A stretch of DNA of 64,000 nt from Streptomyces sp. NBC_00094. Its GTDB lineage: Bacteria; Actinomycetota; Actinomycetes; Streptomycetales; Streptomycetaceae. The stretch spans positions 3,229,501 to 3,293,500 of the forward strand of contig NZ_JAPEMB010000001.1 of assembly GCF_026343125.1 (NCBI RefSeq). Direction: 5' to 3'. Positions within the stretch are counted from its first letter, which is position 1. Every line of letters begins with the position of its first letter. Position numbers and translations under genes: made by a program. A model generated the notes under the pieces. That model did not search any database, was not told where the DNA came from, and saw only the letters and a program-made list of their open reading frames with translations. Of this stretch, positions 17,659 to 26,349 are shown piece after piece.

Positions 17659-19337
17659 GCGGAGTCGCCCTGGCTCGCGTCGTCGCCCTCGCGCATCGGG
17701 ACGCGGACGCCCTTCTCGTCCGCGACCCGCTCCGCGATGTCGTAGCCCGCGTCGACGTGGCGGATGACGCCCATGCCCGGGTCGTTCGTGAGCACGCGGC
17801 GGATCTTCTCGCCGGCGAGCGGGGTGCCGTCGGCGACCGTGACCTGGCCCGCGTGGATGGAGCGGCCCATGCCGACGCCGCCACCGTGGTGGATCGAGAC
17901 CCAGGAGGCGCCGGAGGCGACGTTGACCATGGCGTTGAGGAGCGGCCAGTCGGCGATGGCGTCGGAGCCGTCGAGCATGGCCTCGGTCTCGCGGTACGGG
18001 GAGGCCACCGAGCCGCAGTCGAGGTGGTCGCGGCCGATCGCGAGCGGCGCGGCGAGGGTGCCGTTGCCGACCATGTCGTTGAACATGTCGCCGGCCTTGT
18101 CGCGCTCGCCCTGGCCGAGCCAGCAGATGCGCGCCGGGAGGCCCTGGAAGTGGACGCGCTCGCCCGCCATCTTGATCCAGCGGTGCAGGGACTCGTTCTC
18201 CGGGAAGAGGTCGAGGAGCGCCTTGTCCGTCTTGTGGATGTCGCTCGCCTCGCCGGAGAGCGCGGCCCAGCGGAAGGGGCCCTTGCCCTCGCAGAAGAGC
18301 GGGCGGATGTAGGCGGGGACGAAGCCGGGGAAGGCGAAGGCGCGGTCGTAGCCGGCGAGCTGCGCCTCGCCGCGGATCGAGTTGCCGTAGTCGAAGACCT
18401 CGGCGCCGGCGTCCATGAAGCCGACCATGGCCTCGACGTGCTTCGCCATCGACTCGCGGGCGCGGGTGGTGAAGCCGGCCGGGTCCTTGGCGGCGGCGTC
18501 GGCCATGTCCTCGAAGGCGACACCGACGGGCAGGTAGGCGAGCGGGTCGTGGGCCGAGGTCTGGTCGGTCACGATGTCGATCGGGGCGCCCTCGGCGAGC
18601 ATCTGCGGGAGCAGTTCGGCCGCGTTGCCGAGGAGGCCGATGGAGAGCGGGCGGCGGGCGTCGCGGGCCTCGGTCGCCAGGGCGAGGGCGTGGGCGAGGT
18701 TGTCGGCCTTCACGTCCAGGTAGCGGTGCTCGATGCGGCGCTCGATGGCGCGCGGGTCGACGTCGATGCAGATCGCGACGCCGTCGTTCATCGTCACGGC
18801 GAGCGGCTGGGCGCCGCCCATGCCGCCGAGGCCGGCGGTGAGGGTGATGGTGCCGGCCAGGGTGCCGCCGAACTTCTTGGCGGCGACGGCGGCGAAGGTC
18901 TCGTACGTGCCCTGGAGGATGCCCTGGGTGCCGATGTAGATCCAGGAGCCGGCGGTCATCTGGCCGTACATGGTGAGGCCGAGCTGCTCCAGGCGCCGGA
19001 ACTCCTCCCAGTTCGCCCAGTCGCCGACCAGGTTGGAGTTGGCGATGAGGACGCGCGGGGCCCACTCGTGGGTCTGCATGACGCCGACGGGGCGGCCGGA
19101 CTGGACGAGCATCGTCTCGTCCTGCTTCAGGGTCCGCAGCGTGCGGACCATGGCGTCGTACGAGCGCCAGTCGCGGGCGGCCTTGCCGGTGCCGCCGTAG
19201 ACGACGAGCTTGTCGGGGTGCTCGGCGACCTCGGGGTCGAGGTTGTTCTGGAGCATCCGGAGGGCGGCTTCCTGCTGCCATCCCAGGGCGCTCAGTTCCG
19301 TACCGCGTGCTGCTCGGACGGGGCGGGGTCCTGACAT
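17655..19337 (-). CDS. hutU: Urocanate hydratase
   Basis: 560 aa, full family length. Adds water to urocanate using tightly bound NAD+, giving imidazolonepropionate. The Gly-rich NAD site [14 protein letters not shown], the active-site region [14 protein letters not shown] and [12 protein letters not shown] are all present. ATG 19335-19337 has GAGGAGG seven bases before it. First gene of the four-gene hut operon. Histidine ammonia-lyase (hutH) is not in the window. TTGACT in the upstream gap is a possible -35. Confidence 0.96.
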   Translation of the reverse strand: MSGPRPVRAARGTELSALGWQQEAALRMLQNNLDPEVAEHPDKLVVYGGTGKAARDWRSYDAMVRTLRTLKQDETMLVQSGRPVGVMQTHEWAPRVLIANSNLVGDWANWEEFRRLEQLGLTMYGQMTAGSWIYIGTQGILQGTYETFAAVAAKKFGGTLAGTITLTAGLGGMGGAQPLAVTMNDGVAICIDVDPRAIERRIEHRYLDVKADNLAHALALATEARDARRPLSIGLLGNAAELLPQMLAEGAPIDIVTDQTSAHDPLAYLPVGVAFEDMADAAAKDPAGFTTRARESMAKHVEAMVGFMDAGAEVFDYGNSIRGEAQLAGYDRAFAFPGFVPAYIRPLFCEGKGPFRWAALSGEASDIHKTDKALLDLFPENESLHRWIKMAGERVHFQGLPARICWLGQGERDKAGDMFNDMVGNGTLAAPLAIGRDHLDCGSVASPYRETEAMLDGSDAIADWPLLNAMVNVASGASWVSIHHGGGVGMGRSIHAGQVTVADGTPLAGEKIRRVLTNDPGMGVIRHVDAGYDIAERVADEKGVRVPMREGDDASQGDSA

Positions 19338-19451
19338 GGGGGTGCCTCCTCGAATGTCGATCAGATATTCACATCTTGGCGCGCTGAATAGTTGTAGTCA
19401 ACAGGGCGGGTGTCCCCCGTCCAAGTGAGCCGGAATGGTGGGATGGGCCGT
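19338..19451. promoter_or_regulatory. Divergent promoter region hutU / PLP decarboxylase
   Basis: 114-bp gap, markedly more AT-rich than its surroundings. It contains TTGAC read toward hutU, a GTTG-N4-CAAC inverted repeat (19391-19402) and a GAAT...ATTC pair around 19350-19372. It must contain both promoters; no regulator can be named. Confidence 0.5.
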
Positions 19452-20768
19452 ATGGCCTCCTACCGTCGTGATCTCGCCGTCCGAGCCTCCGTCGACCAAG
19501 GACTCCTCTCGCCCGCCGAGCCGGTCGTCGCACTCCTCGACACCACCGGCATCCGCGCCTCCGCCGCCGCTCTGACCAGCGCTTTCGCCGCCGTCACCGA
19601 TGCCCACGTCCTCCACGCCTTCGCCGTCAAGGCCGCCCCGCTCGTCCCCGTCCTGCGCCTCCTCCACGACGCGGGGCTCGGCGTCGAGGTCGCCAGCCCC
19701 GGCGAGCTCGCCCTCGCCCGCGCCGCCGGAATCCCGCCCACCCACACCGTGCTCGACTCCCCCGCCAAGACCCCGGCCGAACTCCGCCAGGCCCTCGCGC
19801 TGGGCATCGCCGTCAACGCCGACAACCTCCAGGAACTGGACCGCCTCGACGCGCTCGTCGCCTCCGCGCCCACCGCCTCCCCCCTCGGGATCCGGGTGAA
19901 CCCGCAGGTCGGAGCCGGTTCCATCGGCGCCCTCTCGACCGCGACCGCCACCTCCAAGTTCGGCGTGGCACTCCGCGACGAGGGCGCCCGCGAGAGCGTC
20001 GTCCAGGCCTACCTGGACCGCCCCTGGCTCACCCGGCTGCACACCCACACCGGCTCCCAGGGCGTCCCCCTCGCCCTGATGGCGGACGGCGTCGGAGAGA
20101 CCTACGCGCTCGCCGAGGAGATCAACCACAAGGCGGGCCGGCAGCAGATCGACACCGTCGACATCGGCGGCGGCCTGCCGGTCAACTTCACCTCCGACGA
20201 GGAGACGCCGACGTACGCCGAGTACGCCCGGCTGCTCGCCGACACCGCCCCCGGGCTCCTCGACGGCCGCTACCGCCTCGTCACCGAGTTCGGCCGCTCC
20301 CTGCTCGCCAAGCACGGCACGGTCCTCGCCCGGGTGGAGTACACGAAGACCTCCGGGGGCCGCCCGATCGCCGTCACCCACGCGGGCGTCCAGCTCGCCA
20401 CCCGTACGGTCTACGCCCCCGACTCCTGGCCGCTGCGGATCCTCGCGTACGACGCCGAGGGCCGCCCCCGCGCCGGGGACGTCACCGTCCAGGACGTGGC
20501 CGGGCCCGCCTGCTTCGCCGGGGACCTGCTCGCCACCGGCCGGGCGCTGCCACTGCTGCACCCGGGCGACGTCGTGGCCGTCCCGGACACCGGCGCGTAC
20601 TACTTCGCCCACCACTACGGGTACAACAGCCTGCCCCGGCCCGGGATCCACGGCTTCACGGTGGCCGAGGACGGCGCGGTGACGTTCTCGACGGTACGGA
20701 AGGCGCAGACGCTCGCCGAGATCGTCGCGGAGGCGGGCGGGGCACAGGCGAACGCGCTCGTCGGGTAG
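19452..20768 (+). CDS. PLP-dependent decarboxylase (DapDC/ODC-2, fold type III)
   Basis: 438 aa. N-terminal alanine-racemase-like barrel with Schiff-base Lys60 in HAFAVKAAP. HTHTGSQG and DIGGGLP bind the PLP phosphate, and GRSLLAKHG and DTGAYYF follow in the C-terminal domain. The family includes diaminopimelate, ornithine and arginine decarboxylases. Substrate is not fixed by these motifs, and no lysine-pathway gene is adjacent. ATG 19452 lies in the common conserved position. The TAG stop is inside the first unit of a 22-bp repeat array. Confidence 0.85.
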   Translation: MASYRRDLAVRASVDQGLLSPAEPVVALLDTTGIRASAAALTSAFAAVTDAHVLHAFAVKAAPLVPVLRLLHDAGLGVEVASPGELALARAAGIPPTHTVLDSPAKTPAELRQALALGIAVNADNLQELDRLDALVASAPTASPLGIRVNPQVGAGSIGALSTATATSKFGVALRDEGARESVVQAYLDRPWLTRLHTHTGSQGVPLALMADGVGETYALAEEINHKAGRQQIDTVDIGGGLPVNFTSDEETPTYAEYARLLADTAPGLLDGRYRLVTEFGRSLLAKHGTVLARVEYTKTSGGRPIAVTHAGVQLATRTVYAPDSWPLRILAYDAEGRPRAGDVTVQDVAGPACFAGDLLATGRALPLLHPGDVVAVPDTGAYYFAHHYGYNSLPRPGIHGFTVAEDGAVTFSTVRKAQTLAEIVAEAGGAQANALVG

Positions 20769-20897
20769 CGCGGGAGCGGCGGCCGGTCAGCGCGGGAGCG
20801 CCCGCCGGTCAGCGCGGGAGCGGCGGCCGGGTAGCGCGGGAGCGGCGGCCGGGTAGCGCGTGCGGGCCCTCTGGGTAGCGCGGGAGCGGCGGCCCGG
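20765..20897. repeat. Six near-identical 22-bp tandem repeats
   Basis: The unit is about TAGCGCGGGAGCGGCGGCCGGG. Copies begin near 20765, 20787, 20809, 20832, 20854 and 20876; the fifth is degenerate. The array starts at the decarboxylase stop and ends 13 bp before the next start codon. Confidence 0.9.
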
Positions 20898-20910
20898 CTT
20901 CGATGAGGAC

Positions 20911-21390
20911 ATGACTGGAACGGGTACGGACACCACCTCCGTCGTCGTCGAGCGCCGGGTCGCCGCCTCCCCCGGGCGCGTCTGGGAGGCGATCACCGAC
21001 CTGCGGGACATGCCCCGCGTCCTCTCGGGCGTCGAGAAGGTCGAGGTGCTCACCGAGGGCGGCTTCGCGGTCGGCACGCGCTGGCGCGAGACGCGCCGGA
21101 TGCTGGGCAAGGAGGCCACGGAGGAGATGACCGTGACCGAGTGCGAGCCGCCCGACCGGTACGTCACGGTCGCCGACTCGCACGGCATGCACTACGTCTC
21201 CGAGCTCACCCTGACGGCCTACGGCGAGGGAGGCACGACCCTGCGGATGACCTTCTCCGCCACCCCCGCGAGCGGCCGCACCCCCGGCTTCGTCACCCGG
21301 CTGCTCGCCCGCTTCGGCGCGAAGGCCGTCGCCAGGGCGCTCGCGAAGGACCTGGCCGAGATCGCGACCGCCGTGGAGTCACGCGCCTGA
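20911..21390 (+). CDS. SRPBCC/polyketide cyclase-like small-molecule-binding protein
   Basis: 159 aa. It opens with VVVERRVAASPGRVWEAITD, the usual first strand and helix of START/SRPBCC (CoxG, Bet v1-like) proteins. RWRETRRMLGK and a long C-terminal amphipathic helix follow. These proteins bind hydrophobic ligands or act as cyclases; the ligand is unknown. ATG 20911 follows GAGGAC. It is separated from the decarboxylase only by the repeat array and might be cotranscribed with it. Confidence 0.8.
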   Translation: MTGTGTDTTSVVVERRVAASPGRVWEAITDLRDMPRVLSGVEKVEVLTEGGFAVGTRWRETRRMLGKEATEEMTVTECEPPDRYVTVADSHGMHYVSELTLTAYGEGGTTLRMTFSATPASGRTPGFVTRLLARFGAKAVARALAKDLAEIATAVESRA

Positions 21391-21530
21391 GGGCAACGGA
21401 TCGGTCAATTCCCGCCACCCTCTGGCATGTTCCGATGGAAAATGCCAGAACGCCTCCCCAGAGCCGGAACGTTCAGTAGCGTCACCGTCACTGCCGTTCG
21501 CTCGCGCACCGTATCGGGAGGGGAACCCGC

Positions 21531-21926
21531 GTGCCCGGAATCGACGAGTGCCTACTGGAGGCCATGGCCCTGCCAGGCGCTCGCGGAGCCTCCCTGGTCG
21601 ACTGGACCAGTGGGCTCGCCCTCGGGACGGCGGGCGAGTCCCCGACCGGCGACCACGAGACGACGGCCGCCGAGACCGCCGAACTCGCCCGCGCCGCAGC
21701 GGAGTTCGACTCCTTCGCGGCGGCGGGGGAACCGGAATCCCCGGAGGGCCCGCCCGTCGAGGACCTGATCGTCACCACCCGCGCCGGCTACCACGTCCTC
21801 CGCTTCGTCGAGACCTCCTTCGACAGCAGCGTCTTCCTCCATCTCTGGCTCGACCGCGACACCGGAAACCTCGCCCTCGCCCGCATCCGCCTCCGCGACC
21901 TCGCCGAGAGGCTGATCCTGGGATGA
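21531..21926 (+). CDS. Roadblock/LC7-like small protein, first of cassette
   Basis: 131 aa from GTG 21531 with GGGAGGGG seven bases before it. GASLVDWTSGLALGT near the N-terminus and DLIVTTRAGYHVLRF near the middle closely match the fourth gene of this cassette, so the two are paralogues. An acidic Ala/Glu-rich insert (residues 40-75) is specific to this copy. Roadblock proteins regulate small Ras-like GTPases and dimerise. Stop overlaps the next start as ATGA. Confidence 0.7.
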   Translation: MPGIDECLLEAMALPGARGASLVDWTSGLALGTAGESPTGDHETTAAETAELARAAAEFDSFAAAGEPESPEGPPVEDLIVTTRAGYHVLRFVETSFDSSVFLHLWLDRDTGNLALARIRLRDLAERLILG

Positions 21927-22729
21927 GCCCCACCGCCACCGCTCCCGCCACCGCCAACGCACCGGTCTCCCCGATGCTGGTCCGGCTCGCCGCCGAGAAG
22001 GCGACCGGCGCACTGCTGCGCGACCACGGCACGCTCTACCTGGTCGACGGCCGGGTCGTCCACGCCGAGAGCCCCGCCGCCCCGGGCGTCGACGTCCTCC
22101 TGACCACCGGCGGACGACTGCCCCGCGAGGGCTGGGACGAGGCCGTCGACCGGGCCGGTGCCCACCGCGCGGTCGGCCGCTTCCTCGTCGACAGCGGCCG
22201 GCTGCACGACGGCGAGCTGGAGATCTGCCACCTCGGCGCCGTCTTCGACGCGGCCTTCTTCGCCCTCTCCCCCACCAGCGGGCCGACCCGCTTCCGGTAC
22301 GGGGTCGGCCACTGGTTCGGCACGGTGCGGCCGGTCTCCGCCGAGGCCGTCGAGCGCGAGACCGTCCGCCGCCGCGAACTCCTCGACGCCGTCTGGCCGT
22401 ACGCCTCCGTCGACACCGCCCCCGTCGTGCCCCGGCCCGCCGCACCCGGCCAGACCGTCGGGGCCCGGCAGCGCGCCCTGCTCGGCGCCGCCGACGGGGA
22501 GCGGACCCCGGCGGAGCTCGCCCGGCTGCTCGGCCGCCCCGCCTTCCACACGCTCCTCGACATCCGGCGGCTCGCGGCCGCGGGACTCGTCGAGACCCCA
22601 CCGGAGCCCCACCCCGACTCCGTACCGCCCTCCCCGCCACCGCTGCCGCTGCTCGCGGCCCCCGAGGTGGCCGACCCCGACATCGCCCTGCTGCGCCGGC
22701 TCCGTGACGCCCTGGAGGCACATCTGTGA
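21923..22729 (+). CDS. DUF4388/PatA-N-like regulatory protein
   Basis: 268 aa. The N-terminal ~130 residues follow the DUF4388 pattern, including KATGALLRDHGTLYLVDGRVVHA and GRFLVDSGRLHDGELE. DUF4388 is found in bacterial signalling proteins such as PatA. After a Pro-rich linker a small helical region (TPAELARLLGRPAFHTLLDI, then LAAAGLVE) resembles a winged helix. Placed between Roadblock genes and start-stop coupled to the first, so it probably works with them. Confidence 0.7.
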   Translation: MSPTATAPATANAPVSPMLVRLAAEKATGALLRDHGTLYLVDGRVVHAESPAAPGVDVLLTTGGRLPREGWDEAVDRAGAHRAVGRFLVDSGRLHDGELEICHLGAVFDAAFFALSPTSGPTRFRYGVGHWFGTVRPVSAEAVERETVRRRELLDAVWPYASVDTAPVVPRPAAPGQTVGARQRALLGAADGERTPAELARLLGRPAFHTLLDIRRLAAAGLVETPPEPHPDSVPPSPPPLPLLAAPEVADPDIALLRRLRDALEAHL

Positions 22730-22770
22730 TGAGGCGTGCCCTGCGCCTGCGCGCCGAAAGGAAACAGCTC

Positions 22771-23163
22771 ATGACCGCAGAAACCGAGGTGCTCGGCGAA
22801 CTCAGACGGCTGCGAGCCCGGTTGCCCCAGCTGACCGGAGCCCTCGCGGCCAGCGCCGACGGCCTCGTCCTCGCCCACGACACCGTGGACGGCGAGGCGG
22901 AGAGCGTGGCCGCGCTGACGGCGGCGGCACTCGGCGTCGGCCAGCGGCTCACCGACTGCACGGGCCAGGGCCGCTTCCGCGAGCTGCTCGTCCGCGGCGA
23001 GAGCGGTTACGTGGCCACGTACGCGGCGGGCGGCGCTGCTGTCCTGACGCTGCTCGCGGAGCCCCGGATCAACGTGGGCCGGCTCCACCTGGAGGCCCGC
23101 AGGTCCAGCGCCCGGATAGGCGAGCTCGTCGACGGGGCGCTGGAGCGCAAGGACCTGAACTGA
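22771..23163 (+). CDS. Roadblock/LC7 domain protein, third of cassette
   Basis: 130 aa. LRARLPQLTGALAASADGLV then LAHDTVDGEAESVAALTAA is the standard Roadblock/MglB opening, where the protein forms a five-stranded sheet platform that binds GTPases. ATG 22771 has AAAGGAAA at the right distance; an in-frame GTG at 22726 would add 15 basic residues without a good ribosome site. It diverges from the two paralogues on either side. Confidence 0.82.
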   Translation: MTAETEVLGELRRLRARLPQLTGALAASADGLVLAHDTVDGEAESVAALTAAALGVGQRLTDCTGQGRFRELLVRGESGYVATYAAGGAAVLTLLAEPRINVGRLHLEARRSSARIGELVDGALERKDLN

Positions 23164-23230
23164 CCTGAACCGAAGTCCGTAAAGAAGATCACGAAGAGCA
23201 CGCAGAACACGAAAAGGAAGTGCGACACCC

Positions 23231-23602
23231 ATGGCGAACACCGAGACCTCCCTCAAGGAAGCCGCCTCGATCGAAGGCGCCATCGGCGCGGCACTCGTCG
23301 ACTACACGAGCGGCATGGCCCTCGGCACCGTCGGCGGTGGCAAGGAGCTCGACCTGAACGTGGCCGCGGCGGGCAACACCGACGTGGTCCGGGCCAAGGT
23401 CCGGGCGATGGAGATGCTCGGCCTCGGCGACGAGATCGAGGACATCCTGATCACCCTCGGCCGGCAGTACCACCTGATCCGGCTACTCAGGGCCCAGGGC
23501 ACGAACGGCCTGTTCATGTACCTGGCCCTGGACAAGGAACGCGCGAACCTGGCGATGGCCCGCCACCAGCTCAAGAAGATCGCGACCGACCTCCAGGTCT
23601 GA
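23231..23602 (+). CDS. Roadblock/LC7-like small protein, fourth of cassette
   Basis: 123 aa. GAALVDYTSGMALGT and DILITLGRQYHLIRL align by eye with the first cassette gene, but it lacks the acidic insert. The C-terminal MARHQLKKIA helix corresponds to LARIRLRDLAE of that gene. Ribosome site AAGGAAG lies about 10 bases upstream. No Ras-like GTPase, histidine kinase or DUF742 gene is adjacent, unlike the classical Streptomyces conservons. Confidence 0.72.
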   Translation: MANTETSLKEAASIEGAIGAALVDYTSGMALGTVGGGKELDLNVAAAGNTDVVRAKVRAMEMLGLGDEIEDILITLGRQYHLIRLLRAQGTNGLFMYLALDKERANLAMARHQLKKIATDLQV

Positions 23603-23644
23603 CCCAGGCCCCGCGAGCCCGGCCTGATCGGCAAGACACCCCCC

Positions 23645-23680
23645 AGGGCCCGTCCGGCGGATCAAGGCCGGACAGGCCCT
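23645..23680. terminator. Terminator hairpin between Roadblock cassette and rpiR
   Basis: 14-bp stem (23645-23658 with 23667-23680), one G-U pair, 8-nt loop. It overlaps the stop codon of the convergent regulator gene. The sequence belongs to the CCGGACAGG family seen elsewhere in the window. Confidence 0.8.
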
Positions 23681-24524
23681 ACCCGACGAACAGCCCCCGC
23701 GCGACCGCCTTCGCGTCGAACTCCTCCAGGCGCGCCTGCGCGTCCGGGAGTTCGTCCGCCATGGCCTCCAGGAGGACCCGGCCGAGCATCATCGGCGCGC
23801 AGGCGGTGTCGAAGGCGAGCCCGGTGCCGACGGCGGCCGGGATCAGCAGGTCGCTGTGGGCGGCGACGGGCGCGAACGCCGAGTCGGCGACGGCCACGAC
23901 CGTGAGCCCGGCCGCCCGCGCGTACTCCAGGGCCTCGACGACCTCCCGGGGGTGCCGGGGCAGGGCGAAGCAGAGCAGCGCCGTGGCCCCGGCCCGTACG
24001 GCCGCGTCGACGCGGTCCGTGAGCATCGAGCCGCCCTCGTCGAGGAGCCGGACGTCGGGGTGCACCTTCGCGGCGAAGTAGGCGAAGCCGCGCGCCTGCG
24101 AGGAGGCGGCCCGCAGGCCGAGCACGAGGAGTGGACGCGAGGAGGCGAGGAGGCGGCCCGCCCGTTCGACGGGCTTCGGGTCGGCGAGCAGCCCTGCGAG
24201 GTGCCGGAGGTTCTCGATCTCGGCGAGCACGGCCTGCTGGTACTCGTTGTGCCCCTCGCTCTCGCCCTCGGCACCGCCGGGCTCCGGGGGCGCGACCTCC
24301 CGCAGGTGCCGGCGCAGCGCCGGGTACCCGTCGAAGCCGAGGGCGACGGCGAAGCGGGTGACGGAGGGCTGGCTGACCCCGGCGAGCTCGGCGAGCTCGA
24401 CACTGGACAGGAACGGCACGTCGGCGGCGCGCCGCACCATGCAGTGCGCGATCCGCCGCTGCGTCGGCGTCAGCCGGTGCCCCTCGAAGAGCGCCTGCAG
24501 CCGACCGGCCGGGCTGTCGCTCAT
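23679..24524 (-). CDS. RpiR/MurR-family transcriptional regulator
   Basis: 281 aa. N-terminal HTH_6 domain: TPTQRRIAHCMVRRA, then the recognition region LAELAGVSQPSVTRFAVALG. C-terminal SIS (sugar isomerase) domain has LLVLGLRAASSQARGFAYF and DVRLLDEGGSML. Such regulators sense phosphosugars or related metabolites. ATG 24522-24524 has AAGGGGG upstream; an upstream in-frame Met lacks one. A strong inverted repeat 37 bp before the start suggests autoregulation. The target pathway is not evident from neighbours. Confidence 0.88.
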   Translation of the reverse strand: MSDSPAGRLQALFEGHRLTPTQRRIAHCMVRRAADVPFLSSVELAELAGVSQPSVTRFAVALGFDGYPALRRHLREVAPPEPGGAEGESEGHNEYQQAVLAEIENLRHLAGLLADPKPVERAGRLLASSRPLLVLGLRAASSQARGFAYFAAKVHPDVRLLDEGGSMLTDRVDAAVRAGATALLCFALPRHPREVVEALEYARAAGLTVVAVADSAFAPVAAHSDLLIPAAVGTGLAFDTACAPMMLGRVLLEAMADELPDAQARLEEFDAKAVARGLFVG

Positions 24525-24560
24525 GCCGTCCCCCTTCCACTTATTCACCCATGACTATCT

Positions 24561-24578
24561 CTGCATAAGGATATGCAG
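24561..24578. promoter_or_regulatory. Inverted repeat CTGCATA-AGGA-TATGCAG, candidate operator
   Basis: Perfect 7-bp arms with 4-bp spacer, 37 bp upstream of the RpiR-family start. This fits an autoregulatory site; which protein binds is not known. Confidence 0.5.
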
Positions 24579-24619
24579 CCGGGTGGAGCGAGGGAACGGG
24601 GGAGGCCGGGAAGAGTAGC

Positions 24620-24672
24620 GCGGGGACCGCCGCACCCCCGGTGAAGGGGGGCGGGACGACGGCGGTCCCCGC
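24620..24672. terminator. Long hairpin downstream of cystathionine beta-synthase
   Basis: Perfect 13-bp stem (24620-24632 with 24660-24672) enclosing 27 nt that include a C5/G6 inner pairing. It lies 185 bp past the CBS stop in the 333-bp gap between CBS and rpiR. The rest of that gap holds the rpiR promoter region and nothing else I recognise. Confidence 0.6.
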
Positions 24673-24857
24673 GAGGGACACGGGCCCGGGTCAGGACCGG
24701 TCTCCGCGTCCGCGACGTCTGTGGAGGCCCGGGAGCCGCTCCGGAAGTCCGTGACGCCGACAACCACCAATGTGCCGGACGCGTGTTAAGTCGGTGCTGC
24801 GCGAACGTGTCGCCCTCGTACCAGTTGCACGAACGACTCCACGCGCCCGGCCGCGTC

Positions 24858-26246
24858 CTACTTGGTGCCGCCGTTGGCCAGGAAGGCCAGCAGGTCCTGG
24901 CGGCTGACGACACCGGTCGGCTTGCCCTCGACCAGCACGATCGCCGCGTCGGAGGCCTCGCCGAGGACGGACATCAGGTCGGCGACGGGCTCGCCGGATC
25001 CGACCTGCGGAAGCGGCGTGCTCATGTGGTGCTCCAGCGAGTCCTCCAGGGAGGCGCGCTTCGTGAAGAGCGCGTCGAGGAGCTCGCGCTCGACGACCGA
25101 GCCGACGACCTCGGCGGCCATGACGTCGGGGTGGCCGGCGCCGGGCTTGACGATGGGCATCTGGGAGACGCCGTACTCGCGCAGCACCTCGATGGCCTGG
25201 CCGACGGTCTCGTCCGGGTGCATGTGGACGAGCGAGGGCATGACGCCCTCCTTGTGGCGCAGGACGTCGGCGACGGTGGCCGTGGAGGTGTCCTCCAGGA
25301 AGCCGTGGCCGGCCATCCACTCGTCGCTGAAGATCTTGGACATGTAGCCGCGTCCGGAGTCCGGAAGCAGCACGACCACGACGTCCTCGGGGCCGAGGTC
25401 CTTGGCGACCTCCAGGGCGGCCACGACCGCCATGCCGCAGGAACCGCCGACGAGGAGGCCCTCCTCCTTGGCGAGGCGGCGGGTCATCTGGAACGAGTCC
25501 TTGTCGGACACGGCGACGATCCGGTCCGTGACGTTCTGGTCGTAAGCGGTCGGCCAGAAGTCCTCGCCGACGCCCTCGACCAGGTACGGGCGGCCGGAGC
25601 CGCCGGAGTAGACGGAGCCCTCGGGGTCGGCGCCGACGACCTTCACGGAGCCGCCGCTGACCTCCTTGAGGTAGTTGCCGGTGCCGGAGATGGTGCCGCC
25701 GGTGCCGACGCCCGCCACGAAGTGGGTGATCTTCCCGTCCGTCTGCTCCCAGAGCTCGGGACCGGTGGTCTCGTAGTGGGAGCGCGGGTTGTTCGGGTTG
25801 GAGTACTGGTCGGGCTTCCAGGCTCCGGGCGTCTCCCGCACGAGCCGGTCCGAGACGTTGTAGTACGAGTCCGGGTGCTCGGGATCCACGGCGGTGGGGC
25901 AGACGACGACCTCCGCGCCGTACGCCCGCAGCACGTTGATCTTGTCGAGGGACACCTTGTCGGGGCAGACGAAGATGCACTTGTAGCCCTTCGTCTGGGC
26001 CACGATCGCGAGGCCGACGCCGGTGTTGCCGGACGTGGGCTCGACGATGGTGCCGCCGGGCTTGAGCTCGCCGCTCTGCTCGGCCGCCTCGATCATGCGG
26101 AGGGCGATGCGGTCCTTGACCGAGCCCCCCGGGTTGAAGTACTCGACCTTGGCCAGGACGGTTGCCTGGATTCCCGCCGTGACGCTGTTGAGCTTCACCA
26201 GCGGGGTGTTGCCGACGAGGCTGATCATCGAGTCGTGGAATTGCAC
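24858..26246 (-). CDS. Cystathionine beta-synthase
   Basis: 462 aa from GTG 26244-26246 with GGAGA eight bases upstream. Condenses serine and homocysteine to cystathionine. Fold-II PLP domain has Lys44 in NPGGSVKDR, SGNTGVGLA, GVGTGGTISGTGNYL and GGSCGMA. C-terminal tandem CBS domains (about 340-460) carry MPSLVHMHPDETV and GKPTGVVSRQDLL. It lacks the haem-binding N-terminus of animal enzymes, as expected in bacteria. Cysteine-synthase activity cannot be excluded, but the CBS pair favours this call. Confidence 0.93.
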   Translation of the reverse strand: MQFHDSMISLVGNTPLVKLNSVTAGIQATVLAKVEYFNPGGSVKDRIALRMIEAAEQSGELKPGGTIVEPTSGNTGVGLAIVAQTKGYKCIFVCPDKVSLDKINVLRAYGAEVVVCPTAVDPEHPDSYYNVSDRLVRETPGAWKPDQYSNPNNPRSHYETTGPELWEQTDGKITHFVAGVGTGGTISGTGNYLKEVSGGSVKVVGADPEGSVYSGGSGRPYLVEGVGEDFWPTAYDQNVTDRIVAVSDKDSFQMTRRLAKEEGLLVGGSCGMAVVAALEVAKDLGPEDVVVVLLPDSGRGYMSKIFSDEWMAGHGFLEDTSTATVADVLRHKEGVMPSLVHMHPDETVGQAIEVLREYGVSQMPIVKPGAGHPDVMAAEVVGSVVERELLDALFTKRASLEDSLEHHMSTPLPQVGSGEPVADLMSVLGEASDAAIVLVEGKPTGVVSRQDLLAFLANGGTK

Positions 26247-26349
26247 CGTAATCTCCGGGGTCTCCGTAATGGTGTGGCCAGCGTATGCGTAGTCGGAGCG
26301 GCTTACGGGGCAGTTAGACCCTGAACGGCTTGAAGGAGGTGACGGCCTC

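Noticed and set aside
21531..23602. Classical conservon (cvn) operon
   Set aside because: No sensor kinase, DUF742 or Ras-like GTPase gene is present, and a DUF4388 gene is included instead.
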